Assembly (NCBI GenBank): GCA_014773175.1
Contig: VXCM01000265.1
Location: 285,501-349,500, forward strand
Direction: 5' to 3'
DNA length: 64,000 nucleotides
From: Lucifuga dentata
Taxonomy: Eukaryota; Chordata; Actinopteri; Ophidiiformes; Bythitidae
The position numbers and the translations under genes are program-made. Of the stretch, positions 13,045 to 27,091 are shown one piece after another (the stretch's first letter is position 1; every line of letters starts with the position of its first letter). The notes under the pieces were generated by a model. It searched no databases and was not told the DNA's origin. It saw only the letters and a list, made by a program, of their open reading frames with translations.

Positions 13045-13143
13045 GTGTGTGTGTGTGTGTATATATATGTGTGTGTATGTATATATATATATACAGTATA
13101 TATATATATATACACACACACAACATATATATAAATATACACA
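13045..13143. repeat. (TG)n/(TA)n/(CA)n compound microsatellite
   Basis: Alternating TG, TA and CA runs flanking a short 'tacagta' core. This gives a roughly palindromic AT-rich tract. Confidence 0.9.
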
Positions 13144-13419
13144 CGCATATAATTTTCTAGACAGAAATTTTCAAGATTTTTTTTTCATTTTTATAAATCT
13201 TCAGTACTTTTCCTCCTACAATTTCATCTTTTTTTTTTTTTTTTTTTNTTTTTTTTTTTTTTTTTTGGTTTTTCGGATGTATGCATGTGTCTGCATGAGA
13301 ACAAAAAAATGTAACAGAGATATAAATTTTGGCTTGTGCATCTTCCAACCCTATAAAGAATCTGTTTACCGAACAAGTGTGAAGGACAGTTGAAATGCAC
13401 AGAAATTTGAAGCTAAATC

Positions 13420-13552
13420 ACAACTGGTGCTTCACCAACCTATGGAAAAAAAAAAAAATCTAGATATTTAGTCATATTACCAGGGNACAACTGGTGCTTC
13501 ACCAACCTATGGAAAAAAAAAAAAATCTAGATATTTAGTCATATTACCAGGG
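13420..13552. other. Assembly join: 66-nt duplication around one N
   Basis: Bases 13420-13485 and 13487-13552 are identical, including a 13-A run, and are separated by a single N at 13486. This is an unmerged contig overlap, not a tandem duplication. Confidence 0.9.
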
Positions 13553-14999
13553 AATGAAATTTACCATTTCTTTCTTTAGTTCAGCTCTTTTTATTTTCTC
13601 TATCGATTCCAACTCTCTCTCTCCTTATCTACGCTCACAGACATCAAATCCCATTACACAGCATCTCGTCAGAACTGGCTGGATCGGGTTCTTTATGTAT
13701 ACTGACAGTGGGTGAACTCCACTGTTGAATTCCTTGTTGTCCTCCATCGAAGTGTTCACTGGGCACATCAGGAAGGGAGCAGACCCTGGCGATGCCTCTT
13801 GTTTATCTCAAGGTGAGAATTGTTTTTGTTCTCACAATTCTCACAACAGATCTCCCTTTCTGGCCTGCAGCTGTGAAGGGCACATATGAAGAGGAGGCAA
13901 AAGATTCAGACTGAAACAGGAAGTCTCTGTATGTCCCCTGTTGTTTATGCAATGTGTGCAATTTCTTAGTTTTTTTTTTTTTTTTTTTTTNTTTTTTTTT
14001 TTTTTTTTTTGAAGGGTCTTATTACCTCCATTATGGTCCAAAATTAAGGTGTGTGTTGAGACTTTTGGTCCAAAGCTTAACCCACACTGTATACAATTTT
14101 AACCCTCAAAGGATGAACTCTGTGCGAGCATAAACTTATCCCTTCGTTAAAAAAACGTATTCAGTGGTGGAGTCTGAATTTACAGTAGCAAATTTAAGAA
14201 TTTTTGATATTTTAATCTAGATCTACTCACATAAAAAAGAATTGCAGAATTGTGACTTTGAATGCAGCAGACCAAAGCCCCACGAATTCCTGAAAAAACA
14301 TATGTAATGTATGTTAAGCTAACTGTTGGAATGTGCACAGTGTAACAGGTTAAGTCCAGATACCAATTTTAATATCAGTCCTTTGAGGTTAAACATAAAG
14401 TTGACTATTACCATCTAATCTTATTGTAAACAGCAGCTCTAAGTGATTTCCTGTATGACAACTTTCAATAGTGGAACAAAGCAGAATTTAGTTGTCAGCA
14501 AATATGAAAAAAATAAAAATACTATAACAGCCATGTTGAGGAAAATGAAATGTTAACTCATAAATTCAGCCAAATTTAAAGCCGAATGTAAACGAGCATA
14601 ACAGATTGAGCTAACCCTCTTATGTTGTGAGACTTTTAATCTTGAGTTATTTCTTTCAAATATGAACCATATGTTAGGTTAATATCAGCACTAACCTTTA
14701 TGTTCCCAGAAGTCCAGAGTCAGTAAATTTAATGATGCTTGCTGCAGGAAGAAAACAGCTTCCTAACAAATCCTCTTGGGATTCGCTCATAATACATGAC
14801 TGCTGTTCCTGATCAATGCTTAATATTAACTTCCTACCTGACCACACTGAACTTTAAACAGCGTCTGAACTTGAAGGGATTTTGACATTTACACATCAAC
14901 ATTTCCATTACAAAGTGTTTCATGACTGATACTGTACTCGAGAACATTTCATTTTATTGTTGCTGGCAATAAGGAAATAACAGGAACAAATAAATTACA

Positions 15000-15440
15000 G
15001 CGAGGCACTACTCAAATTCAGCCAAGGCTGTTATGTAATGAACTACAAATGAAACTGTATCCGCATTTCGTCCAACTTTGTTGTTTATATTTTTCATAAA
15101 CTCTGAGCCTGCTGCTGAAATAAAACTGGTGGAGTTTTGAATGAAACCTGACAAGCAACAATAAATCACGCTAAATCACGAATCAATAACAAATGCATTC
15201 TAAATTATGAATAATGGCCAGGCAGTCATAAACTAACACAAGCACGACTCAGCAGGCCATTCATTTCATGGCAGTACAAAATAAACAGACATTTCTTTCA
15301 CAGCACTAATAAATTTCCCTGAAAAACTCAAACAACAGTCCATCTGCTTTGAATAATTTTTAATTTCCTTTTCTGTCCTGTCCCCATTAGGTATTCCACA
15401 GAGATATTCTCAAAATTCTTTCATTTACCTCCGCCCATAT
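15000..15440. promoter_or_regulatory. Candidate conserved non-coding element
   Basis: Complex sequence with AAATTATGAATAATGG, TTCATTTCATGG and GAATAATTTTTAATT homeodomain-like sites and no similarity to the window's repeats. The enhancer role is inference. Confidence 0.22.
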
Positions 15441-15653
15441 GCAACCAATTACTTTTCTCCCTGTACAGAGCTGGTGCCTGCTCTCTCCTGAGTATGCTGC
15501 AAAATACCCCCACCTGTACCTTAAGCAAACTTTATGCTTGTTTTATTATCTGTGAGAGACTGTGAGTCATTCAGCTTGTGCTCTGGTGGATTTGGACTGG
15601 GCTTTTGGTTTGATGTCTTCTGGCTCTGGCCAGAAACACCTGCACCTCTTCTG

Positions 15654-15676
15654 CTCTCTCTCTCTCTCTCTCTCTC
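15654..15676. repeat. (CT)n microsatellite
   Basis: CT dinucleotide run of about 23 bp. Confidence 0.9.
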
Positions 15677-15978
15677 CAGGCTGATCTATTAGTGGGCTAA
15701 ACGGCCCAGCAGATGTTCACAGACCAGTGGGGGAATCCATTCTATCCTCGTGACTGTATCAGCAGTGAGGCTTTGAGGATTTACACACGGAGTGGTGGAC
15801 ATCAACACATTTAAGTTAATTTATCATTAAATCATATTTAGGTAAACAATTCCACTGGGCATCATCAGTACTAACTGAATTTAAAAAGCCCCCTCATTTC
15901 CCATGGTTCAGAAATGACAGGGCTCATGCCGTGCCCTGCAGACATTAACCTTTTTTGATTTCTCTAGATTTAGTTAGA

Positions 15979-16126
15979 AATGGCACAAATGGCAAGATTG
16001 TCATAAGCCAAAATTTGTAATCTTGTCTAGGAAGGGATTTTTCGCAGCACAGATTTTTAGGTGACAAATGAAAGCCAAATTCAATTAAATTAAAACTGCA
16101 AACATAATTTGAGATTCAAGAGGGTT
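15979..16126 (+). repeat. Dispersed repeat family R2, copy 2
   Basis: Diverged partner of 101-250 in the same orientation, sharing the ordered blocks described for that copy. No class can be assigned. Confidence 0.5.
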
Positions 16127-17930
16127 AGAGAAATAAAACTACTGACTGACTGAGTCAAATAGCTTGTAGCTTTTTGGCAGCTCACTTTGGACCTTCACTG
16201 TGATCATTGGCACCCCCGAGGTGTGAACTGCAGCTGAGGCCATGCAAGTTGCGTGACGATCTCATGTTCACACAGTGCCAGTCCGTGACTCTTTGCCCTC
16301 ATTTTCAACTGGACCTCAGGTCATCACAGCTCAAAATACACCATGGGTATCTTGTTTTAACAGCGGTGTTTTGCCAGGATTAACAAAATGTGGGTAGCTA
16401 ATGAATAACTTAGGATAAAAAGGTGTTTTTCTAAAACTGTTGAAAAAAAGTGGCATGGAGGACACAGGCTCCTTTTAGAGACACAAAGACTGTGAATTCT
16501 CATTGACAGAGTAAGATGGTGAGTAAGGCTAAGATGTGATTGATAAGCTGATTGTGCTGAGACTGCGGATTTGGAATATTTGCTGGGGTAGAACATATGG
16601 TTTGATTTACCTGGCAGTTCAAGAGGACAAGCCTGAAAAGTTGAGGTAGGGACTGAGTGACATTTTTAGTAAGAGAGCAATAATTCATGTTTTCCCATGC
16701 CAACTATTAATACCCAGCTGGCCTCAGCACAGCGCCACTTACTCAGGTCTTAAAGCCATGAAGGACATGTCAGTGGTGCTTTTATAAATCCTATCCACAG
16801 GAATTCGGCAAAAACAAAAGACTGGAACAGAGCTGCGAGTGGTGTGTGTGTGTGTGTGCATTGTGCACCTATGACTGATTTCATGTGGCATCCTCAACTG
16901 TCATTACACAGGATCGCAAACTTCAACAAAACCTTCACAAAGAAACTGAGCTCAGGAGATAATATCAAGACTTGAATGAGTTATTAGTTGCTAATCACAA
17001 AGAAATTAACTGAAAAGAGGAAGAAGGAACAAAAGAGTTTTGCGCAACATTGTTTGACTGCTTTCAACATGTCTTTATCCAACATTACAAGTTCTGAAAC
17101 TAAAAATGTCACATCACACTTGACTTTTTAATTACCTTGTCTCTACATTTTCTAAGAGCAGCTATGTACGAATGTAAGAAGACAGAAAGAGCCTTGCTGT
17201 GATAGCTGTCAGTGTTACGCTGAAAGATAGCAGTAAAGAAGTCTTTGCTCTTTAGAGAATTTACTAGCCCAGCAAGGGATGAGGAGACACTAAAGGTTAG
17301 ATGCCTGTGCCTGGACCTGACAGTTTGATGGTCTTGCGAAACTCAAGAAAGGCCAAGCTGGTTTGTTTTCAAGCTGTTTATAAACTGAAGCTGTTAATTC
17401 ATCTGTGACACTTAAACTTTAATTGCTTGTCTCACATTAGTAAGGGCATTAGTAATTGTGTGTTGGAAGAAAGTCGAGGAAGAAATTTGGACAAATGGAG
17501 GTGCACATATGCTACACAAAGTGGAGTTCTCTGCCTTCAAGAATGTGTTTGCTTTGGTTGGATTAATCTTCATAAATCCATTGTGATAGTAGGATCGGTA
17601 TTCAGAAATAATTCATCAAAGAAAACAAGATCTTGGAAATGGATTGGCTGATATGTGATGACTAAACTCAGATTTGGCACTTTTTACTTACTGTGTTGAT
17701 AAACACAAATTTACAGTCCAAACAATCCTCAACATTTACTCGACAGAAGTAGAGTGATTAAAGAGCTACCAGATGAAGACTGCTGTCATGTGTTCTCACC
17801 TTCTTATGGGAGGGATTTTGAGTTTTTGGTAAGAAATTATTTAAGTTGTTTCCATATCTATGTGATTTAGGCCAGTTGAGTAGCATTCAGGTACATTGGC
17901 GTAATTCATCTGGGCAAGTCTGGGCAATTA
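16127..17930. other. Intergenic DNA, nothing recognised
   Basis: No exon, RNA gene or repeat family is recognised. A short TG run lies at about 16841-16858. Confidence 0.45.
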
Positions 17931-18660
17931 GGGCCATTACACACCAGATGCGAGTAATTCGTGTGAATATTTCACACATTAATAATATTTTTCAAACACC
18001 TGCCCCGTTAATGGAGCCTTACACATCAACAACGGAGTTTCGCTTGATGAAATTGCGGCATTTATTCAAGTTCAAGATTTTTTCAAGAAATTCAAGATTT
18101 TTTTTTTAACTTTTGCATGCAAATATAACTCTTTGGACCAATCAAAGCGCCATTTGCAGGTAACATCACACTCAAAACATGAAACACAGCAGCTCATATG
18201 ATTGTTTATGTCAGAACTCTGACTATAAAGACGAGTAAAGAGGCAACATAGCTTCATTGTGTCAACAGTCTTAATATTTACCTACGCCATCCTGAAGAAT
18301 GTCCAAAAGCAGCCATGATAAAGCTTTAATTCTGTATTTCTGTATTAAACAGGATCTGCCTCCTTCATATTTAGAATCTGTGTGTGTCTGCATCGTGTCC
18401 TTCCCCCCCCAGCACGCTTTTATAAGTTAATAAGTTCTCATCACTTGTTGCTGACTCAGTTATTTTTTTTTTATTGTTTTTTGGCGGGAATCCATACAAA
18501 TAATCACACACAAAAAAAAAAAAAAAAAAAAAAAAAAATCGTACCACATTTGATGTGAATATATTTACAGCGACAAATTCACATCCAAAAAATTTGCACT
18601 TTTGTGTTGTTTTTTCTTCTCGCATTGCTCTTGATGTGTAACGGTCTTTAATCGCATTCT
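17931..18660 (+). mobile_element. Possible DNA-transposon relic (MITE-like)
   Basis: The left edge has TTACACACCAGATGCGAG. The right edge, in reverse complement, has GTTACACATCAAGAGCAATGCGAG, an imperfect terminal inverted repeat. The interior has similar 'gtgaatat' blocks at both ends and a 29-A run (about 18510-18538). No transposase frame is present. The superfamily is uncertain and the boundaries are approximate. Confidence 0.35.
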
Positions 18661-20243
18661 GGTGGGGAATAAAAAAAACGCCCCAACACCCCTTTTAGAA
18701 AGTGAGCCAGCCACAAACAAACATTAGCCATTCATTTCTGGTGTGAACATAATCCTAACTAGATCCGAACCAACCACAAGGAAATCTGTTGATCTACTGA
18801 TTGATCTAGAATCAGAGAGGGCTAGGCGTGCGTGATTCATGTTCAGAAAACAGGCCCAGTATGAGTATCGTGATTCTGGGCCCAGGTGCTAATCCGAGGC
18901 CCCAGCATTGCTCTGTGATTCACAGGACACCTGTCAGCTCCTTGGAGTGCAGATGCATTCCTGTCAGAGCCACTTCAGGATGGATGAAACCGCAGGCCAA
19001 GCTGTACTCACAGCAGCGACTCTTTTAGTGTTGACTTACAGTGGAAAATTCTAAACACCCCTCATGCCTGTCTGTCCATCAAGAAGCTAGTTAAATGTCA
19101 GGGAGGTTTACACAAACTCTGGGAGAGGTGTAATGGGATGTCAATATAAGCTAGTGGAGCTCATCATACAAGGTAGTGATACTATCAAACACATGGGATT
19201 ACACTTAGAAAATCTTGCTGGTGACTAGATAAGATACATAAATCGCAACTGATACAACTAAAGATTTACTGTTACGAAATCAGAGACAAAAGGAAAACAT
19301 TAACTTCTCTTTGTCTTTACTAGAATTTAATTACCGCTCTCAGGCAAGTTCAACACATTGGCCTGTTATCTAAAGTATCAGTGAAAATAGCACTCGGTAA
19401 GCACCAGTTGATGTGGGACTTGAGAGACACCAGGGGCACAGTCATCCCTGAGGGGTCTGGTTTCTGTGTTGCATGATTGAGGCTGCCAACCTGACAGGCC
19501 CACCTGCCCCGCGGCTACAGCCAGCTGGCCTGAAGAATGATTAACGGCAAGCGTAAACTTACTCAGCAGGGTCTCAGACACATTTGTGCATTCACTCACA
19601 CGTAGGAGTGTTACATGACACTAAAAGCTATTAGGGAGGCAGGGGCCCAGACCAGAGCAGGAATGACGTCCATAAATGTGTAGTAGCACTGCTCTGTGTA
19701 GTTATCACTTTTCAAAAAGAGAGACTCGCTCTTGTCAATAGAAGCATGATTCTGGAGATCAATGGAGCAGATTTACGCACTGTGGTATATGGGAGATTAC
19801 CCCCAAACCTGGATCCTATATCTGCTTTGAGCTTTCACCCCTGCTTCCTCCATAAAAAGAAAATGACATCATAAAGACTAAACTGGGCTTGATATCAGAC
19901 TCCCCTGGCTTAATCCCTGGGAGCTTTTTGATACCTTTGATTTTCATTTTTCAAGGGCAGGACACTATTCATCTTTTGGTGCACTGTAAAAACTAGCTAT
20001 GGGAAAGCTCTTTAAACAAATCTGCTGTTTTTCAAGAGTAAAAGTCTGACTGGAACATTATCAAGATTACAAAATGCAAATGTGTCTTCATAAAGGCTTG
20101 TTTAGGAGTTAAATGATTTTAGCTGCAGGATTATGTTCTGTGCGAAATCAAAGGTATAGTTTAATTGACATTTAATACGCTTACATACATGTACTACGAT
20201 TATTTCATTATTACAATCATACAAATAAGATGAATAAATAGAT
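18661..20243. other. Intergenic DNA, nothing recognised
   Basis: No exon or repeat family is recognised. Short open frames on both strands show no domain. Confidence 0.45.
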
Positions 20244-20562
20244 GGAATTAATAACATTTGCAAGGTTCAGCGAGTGTACATGATGCCCTGCCATAAGCTG
20301 AGTGTGTGGAGGCTCCACCAGGTGAGAAAATGTATGCGGAGGTGGCTTACTCTGATTGTGATGTTTACATGCCTGAATAAACTGATTTAAAATCGCACAA
20401 TCTAGGTTTGTTACTCTGAGTAAGATTACTCCAATTTAAATTTCATTAAGGTGTATACATGACATTCGAAAAAAAAAAAAAAAAANAAAAAAAAAAAAAA
20501 AAGATTTATTGCCTTAATCCGAGTATGCCAAAGTCTCAATGTGCAGGTAAACTTACTGATAG
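20244..20562 (+). repeat. Dispersed repeat family R3, copy 1
   Basis: It aligns with 42291-42777 across 'ggaattaata', 'tacatgatgc', 'gtgtgtgga.g..cc.ccaggtga', 'gaggtggctta', 'acat..cattcgaaa' and 'ttgc.ttaatccgagt' blocks. An A-run with a single N (20486) interrupts it. The right end is approximate. Confidence 0.6.
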
Positions 20563-23500
20563 AGCATGGGTCTGGATCAGTCAATATAGTTTGCATTGTA
20601 ACAAACCTAACAAACTTAATGTTTTTTTTTTAATTCATTCTATGTAAGAGTGTCACCGTGTTTATCTGAGACAACATTTGATTTGAAGCTATATTTTACA
20701 CAGTGAAATTTGTCCCATGAATGGTAAACAAGTCGATAAACATGACAACACTTTTGGAGAAGACTGGGGGAAATGTAACATCAATGCAAACAGTAACTAA
20801 AGGGATTACAACTGTAATAAAAAAAAAAAAGATAAACACTATGCTGACCATATGACAACGTACCAAGACTTTGCTTTCAATTTCCCTTTTGTTTTTGATA
20901 TTCAGGACCTCTTATCTTTACATTTTCTCATGCACCTTAATTATAAGGAAGCAAAATTGTGCAACCAAATAAATACTTGGAGAGCTATCACACAGTTCTA
21001 GTGATATATATATGAAGCAGCTGAGTCTCGGGGAATGCACAAGTGGCAATGTCTGCTATTCTATTATCCCCCAAATAACGACGTGCTAGAATTACTACAG
21101 TTAATGTATGGAGCAGTGCCTCCAAACGAGCAATAAAATGAAACGCATCACAAGAATTGCAAATGCACAGTATCACTGTCTGTTAATTCTAGACAATTAT
21201 CCTGAATTTGTAAAAGAGAGCATGACAGAACCCATTTTTTTAACCTGGTTGTTTGTTAGCTATGTAGGTATCGATAAGGAAAGCTGGGGTTGCACAAGAT
21301 TGTTAGTATTCTGGACAGAGCTGAGAAAAATAGGCTGTTTTTTTATCCCTCCCATGAAACACTGCAGGCTATACCATTGCTCCAGCTCCAATTAATTTCT
21401 ACACCCCATTCATATTACTCTTCTGTGTAAGTGCAACGTTTTCTAATTGCATTCATCACCAAAACCCCCACTTAAGTTCTCTCAGTATATTTATTATCAC
21501 GCTAACTGGGTCTAAATTATTAAACCTTAATGATGTGGGCTCTGAAAATATGTTGTCCTTTATTTTCCCCACAGAGAATCAATGTTATACATTAGCAGTA
21601 TAAATTAAGTAATAGTTTACCTAGGCATGTTGCTGCCTTCAATATTCCCTCTCACTGAAATGTATTCTCACAGTCCGGTGGCTCGCAGAGGCCTCTGGGG
21701 AGGGGATGATATAGTTCATTCTAATGAAAGAGCTTGGAACTGGTAATGGTTTAAATTATACATTTGTGCAAGAACAGCAGAGAAAATACATGTAAGAGAT
21801 CTGGCGAAAACAGGATAATTCACAGTCCCATGGGGATATGATGTCATCAGATACATAGTATGCTAAGGCACCTGGGAGGCCCAAAATGCAATGAACGGCT
21901 TCATATTGTAGTATGATATATGTGGGTCAGTAATAGAAATGGGCAATATATGGTAAAGTCCATCACACTTAAAGGTTAATTACAATAGATACAGTAGTCC
22001 TACCTCTTTATGACGAAATTGGTTGTTATTAATCAACTTAAGAGCATCTTATAACATTGTTAAGTACAAAGACGTATAATGGACTGACACAATGTAATCT
22101 CTGTCTTTTTAGGATACTCAAATAAGAGTCCTTTATTAGAAAATTATTGCAGAGCAAGTGCCAATTAACAAATGAAATTTTAAAAAAATCGAATTAACAG
22201 CTAGAAAATATTGGTCTACTTCTGCATAATTAACGCAGTTAATAAATGGTTAGAGACTGAACTTTTAACTTTATTCGAAATAACTGATGCCCTCTATTTG
22301 AAATATCCCTTATTATTATCAGTTCAACAAATCTAAATTGAGTCCTTTGCTAACCCTCTCTTTCAGAGCAGGAAGTAGACTTGAGATAAACGGAGATTAG
22401 AAAGCATTGTCTCATTGCAGGAGTATCATCCATAACGCCTTCCCTCAGAGTGACTTCAATTACATTAACAAGCTAAATGCTAGTGTGAGGGGGCATTTAA
22501 AGGTAAAAACACGGAGGAATGCTACAAAGGTAAAGCCTATGACTGATGACACACAGGTTGAGGAAATACGGGAGAAATAGCACATCTGAGTAAGGGAGTC
22601 TTGATAGTTGCCAGACAGAGAAAAGGACTAAGCTCCTCCTGCCCTCTGTCTCCTGCTACCAGGATAAATCCCCACTGATCACTAATTGTGTGATTCTTCT
22701 TGTCTACATCAACTTCAGCCCGACAGGTTATTTCAGCTTGTTATCGGGAAAACATTTATCCACTTGGAATTATTACTGTGCTAGGGCCTCTGGTGAAACA
22801 CAAACAGTAGTGAATCTTGTAGAGTTATGGTAAGGCCTCTCCTCATTAGATGGCCAATCGACTGGTGGAGCGGAGGGCCCAATCCCAGCCCTTTATTGAG
22901 TGTTAAGGAGACACAGACTGACATTTACATCTCTTGCTCCTTCATGACTGGCTAGAGAGAAAATGGCTCCCATAGATCCTTTTTCTGACGAGCAGCATGG
23001 AAGGTCAGACAGTAAGACACATCTTCATCTCCTAACAATGTTTCATGGAAGAGGTATCACATTTGCTAACACACAGGAGAAAATAGGATGAAGGTAGAAA
23101 ATACAATACAGTGGTTACTTTGTAGGCAATGTGTCATTTTGATGAGTACGCAACTTGGTTACATAGAACAAACGCAGTTTTCTCTGGGCTACAAACTCCC
23201 CCAAAAAAAGCCTAAAAGATGTAAACAAGACAAGTCACCCAATCTCATCTTGTCTGCATTGACTTATTGAGCAGAAACAGGGGAAAACACTATTATGGAT
23301 AAAGCATCCTCATACCCCAACAAACCACAACGGTCTTCCACTTCTGAGGTGCTCTTTTCATTCAGTGGCAATTACAATGCACACCTGGCAACACAGAAGA
23401 CATCCCAAAGCCTAACAATGTTGCAGAGGAACTCTCTTCCAAACTACCCTTTCAAATTGGCTCTGTAGCCGCGACCCAATTAGGGCTGAAATATGGTAAC

Positions 23501-25894
23501 TGCATCAGCCATTACAGAGCCGTGGAGACTGTGCAGAGAACTCTTGAAGGTTAGGAGGGGGTATGCTTCAGGAGTGATATGTTGTACGGACTTGTGCTTA
23601 CACAGCAGAAAAAAGTGCCATGACGAGGGGGACAGCACAACGAAGCAAGAAGCAAAGGAGGGATGATAAATAAACACTCTTGGATACATATCCTGAGGAC
23701 ATATATTAGAGCAGCAGGGAACACAAGAAAGATTAGTGTTCCAGCCAAGGACCAGACTTATTCATATCAACCTCTCATCTGTATCTTACTGTAATGGGGA
23801 GTCTACTGGTAAATGCTAATACTGTCTGTTCAGTGCCTAATGTAATGAGCCATAGCCATAGAATAGTCTTTGTAATGAGTAAATGTTTATAGTTTAGTGA
23901 AACAGCAGTTGCTGAATTTGCATTACATGTGCAGTACTACTAATAGAAATTTTTATGCAAATGTGAGTTTGCCAGCCACTGGTTTCACACACTTCATATA
24001 TCACGAAAATAAAACCACATCTTTGTTTTTAAAGATGAAAGTAAGAAAGAAAAAAGTGTAAAATCAGGGGATTTAAATGTGTTTTTATTGAGTAAAAAGG
24101 AGACTGATTTTGTAGGAGCTCATCATATCTCAGGTCATTTTACACAGAAATGCATAAAATAACAAACTTCTTTCTCTCTCTTTCCTCCTGGGCTGACTGT
24201 GGCCTACATGTGCTCCTGACACCAGGGTAACTAATGTTCCCTTTGCCAGCAAAGGATTCTGATTTGATATAAGCATTCAAACCTGTCTGCTTTGAGATAT
24301 GGCATATGTCATCCTCCGCTACGATTGATTCCCTCTTGCCCTTAAATGCAGTGCTTGCAATGCAAGCCAAGGACACTTGCCTGCCTGGTCAAGTAATGAC
24401 AATCGTCTTAAAGGAATAATGGCCTCGATACTGCTTTTGAAAAGTTACCAAGCCGCATCCAATAATGAATTCCCGGTCGATGACACATTGATAGATTCCT
24501 ATTCTTCAGAGGGAACACTGTAGTTGCAGTTTAATTGACATGAAATGAATTCAGGAGGTTGGGAAGGAAAGGCAGGGATGAGATGATGGGAGGGAGGAAG
24601 CAAGAGGGGGACTAAATTCTGTGTGATCAGCAAGGTTTCAAACAATCATTGGCGATGTGAAGTCTCTGCCATATCTATAAGTCATCATGTTTTATAGGCC
24701 ATTAGGATCTCCAGAGAAGGGCCGTATGGAGACTGTGGCTTTTTGTCGAAATTAAAATGTCAGACAGGAAGAAATAGAACAAAACAGGGAATCTGCAATT
24801 AATTACCTGGCCATAAAAATTCAATAATCAGGAAGCAATGCTGTTTTCCGCACAGCAATACTCCTGATCACCGCAAACTGAAATAGAATACATTCATCTC
24901 CCCAAATTACATTTCTAATCTAAAAAGGGAGACATACTGGAGAGGGAAAGGACCTTCAGTGTAAGTGGAGTATTGTACAGAGTCTGTAGCTTACTGGCCC
25001 TCCTAAGCTTTAGTGCAGACAATTCAAAACTTAAGAACACATAACTCAAAAATCTAGAGGTGCAATGAAATAACTCACAAAATACTGTATACAGTATAGA
25101 ATTACATAGTTTCTCCTTTATTTAAGTTTTAAATTATTGTTAAGACTCTGGATTAAATTAGACTATTGATGAGTTTGCACTGAGATACATGTCACATTCT
25201 AATAAAATGCAATCATTTGTCTTGATGCTGAATTTTAAAAAAAAATAGCCAGAGGTAATTGCTGCTAATGATTTTCAGAATAATATATGCCTTCAAAATA
25301 TGCCAATGGAAAATCAATAGTGCAAGTGTTGTTAATGTGGGAGAAGATACAGTGTAATCTAAGTTTCATTGACTTCTTTGTCAACTCAACTGGTTAGAAA
25401 GCTGCTGCTAAAGTGTCATCCCTATTACAAGATCTTGGTAATAGGGATGTCCAGTCCGTCATGCTGGCCCTTGAAATCAATTACAGTCAATAAAAGTATA
25501 ACCTATTCACTACTGATAATATTGACAGACATACTGGCATTTTCCTGCAAAGACGCATCAAACAGTGACTAAATGTCATGAGCCATGAGTGTGTTTTACC
25601 TGGTTCTTAGGCCACATTTACACTATATGTCTTAATTCCAAATTGCAATTCTTTGCCACTATAAGACTTTTAAATCATCTTTTTTAAGCATTCTTTTAGT
25701 AGCGACTCTAATACAATACCTATTTTTAGACCTGAAGCAAACCACATACATTTAGTTTCTGAGAGAAAGACAAGCAAAAAGCTGCAATGGATGCAAATGT
25801 GGCTGCATTTTGTGCCCTTTGCCTGTCGGATTTTGTGTTTTTGACTGGTGTAGTTTCTGCTTTAACAAATGCCCAATATGGATAGCCACAGTAT
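20563..25894. other. Intergenic DNA, mostly unique sequence
   Basis: No exon is supported. Much of the interval is complex and unique. The 24380-24930 part looks most like a regulatory element. Open frames of 60-95 codons are scattered and unremarkable. Confidence 0.45.
24380..24930. promoter_or_regulatory. Candidate conserved non-coding element(s)
   Basis: It contains dense homeodomain-like cores (AATAATGGCC, CCAATAATGAATT, GTTTAATTGACA, GCAATTAATTACC, CAATAATCAGG) in base-balanced, repeat-free DNA. This is the strongest enhancer-like stretch I see in the desert. Without alignment it remains inference. Confidence 0.28.
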
Positions 25895-25898
25895 TTAA

Positions 25899-26376
25899 AT
25901 GAACAAACTGGTGATTTTGCATATTTGAACCCTAAATGCAACCTGCATTCACATTCTATTACTGTCAACCATTTTCCAAAACATACTACTGGAGCAGTAA
26001 ATATTAGAATTGTCTTCCTACCTTCCAGACTGCAATTGGTTTTGATTCATTCCTGTATGCAATAAAAATCAAGGTGTAGAGACGTAAAATGTGCTTGAGA
26101 TAAATAATCCATCACCGCAAACCAAACCTCAATTAAAGATTTTGTCCGAATTACTTAATTCATCCAAAGCTACACGGAAAAGAAGTGTATGTCTCCACCA
26201 GGAATACAGTCCAAGGAGAACATTGCTTTTTACCAAAAAATGTGAATGACCGTGCCCTCTACAATTGTGCATATGTGTTGGCAGGAAAAACATAGAATTT
26301 TAAGGTGGGTGAATCACCTCAGCATTTGATTTTGAAAACTCTGAGAATTTAGCAAAATTACATGAAAACTAAAATC
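25899..26376 (+). mobile_element. R1 MITE, copy E (right end lost)
   Basis: It follows TTAA (25895-25898). Its left terminal repeat is diverged ('ctggtgattttgcatatttga'). The interior is collinear with copy D ('ccttccagactgcaattgg', 'atgtctccacca', 'aaggtgggtgaatcacc', 'catttgatttt'). It stops after 'aaaactaaaatc' without the right terminal repeat. Confidence 0.65.
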
Positions 26377-27091
26377 TAACTAATTCAGTCCACTAATTGA
26401 ACTTAACCTCCCACACACATACACAAACAGTAGCTACATACTGTGTTTACAAATAAAGCTACATTTGCCAAAATAGTAATTATGGTACTCTTGAAAAGAA
26501 ATTTAATGTTCCATACCTAATGTTCATTCAGTTGTGCTGAATCAAAACTGCAACAAAACAAATGTGTACAAAGTGTAAATGTGTCTCATGACCACAGTGC
26601 ATCATTAAGAAAATTAACATCTTAAATTTTTAACTTATGACTTTAAACACTTTTAAATATGCTCTTACCTCTTTAATAAAAAATATATATATTTATGAAT
26701 GTATGTGTTAAATGTAACCTCTTACATTCATTAAAACATTTCATTTACATTCTTCAATAAACATTTTACAGTGCAAAACACAAACACTTGCATGAATCAT
26801 TTAACTTATCACTCATGAATGCCTTTTATCACTTAGTTATGTCTTCTATGCAAATTTACATTGATTACTTTAATGAACTAGCACAGTAACTTAGCTAGCT
26901 TAGCTTAGCTAGCAGGCAAAATGACAGGTCTTGACCGCTACCCTAACTAAAACACAACTGCTGGGCTAGTCAACAATAGCAAAAGCAAACACAGAAAATG
27001 AATTTCTTTTAAACAGCAACAAACTGTTTCAGTAAACATTACTACTGAAACATTAATAAGAATAAATTTGTGGAACTACCGTTAATTACCT
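26377..27091. other. AT-rich intergenic DNA
   Basis: No exon is seen. Short TAGC/TTAGC repeats lie at about 26890-26914. Its right edge abuts the first-exon-like segment described next. Confidence 0.4.

Larger units (their letters stand above)
12413..15978. other. Intergenic DNA with assembly joins
   Basis: No exon is seen. It contains a TG/TA microsatellite (13045-13143), three single-N joins (13248, 13486, 13991) and AT-rich decayed sequence (about 14040-14700), followed by a complex stretch at 15000-15440 that may be a regulatory element. Confidence 0.5.
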
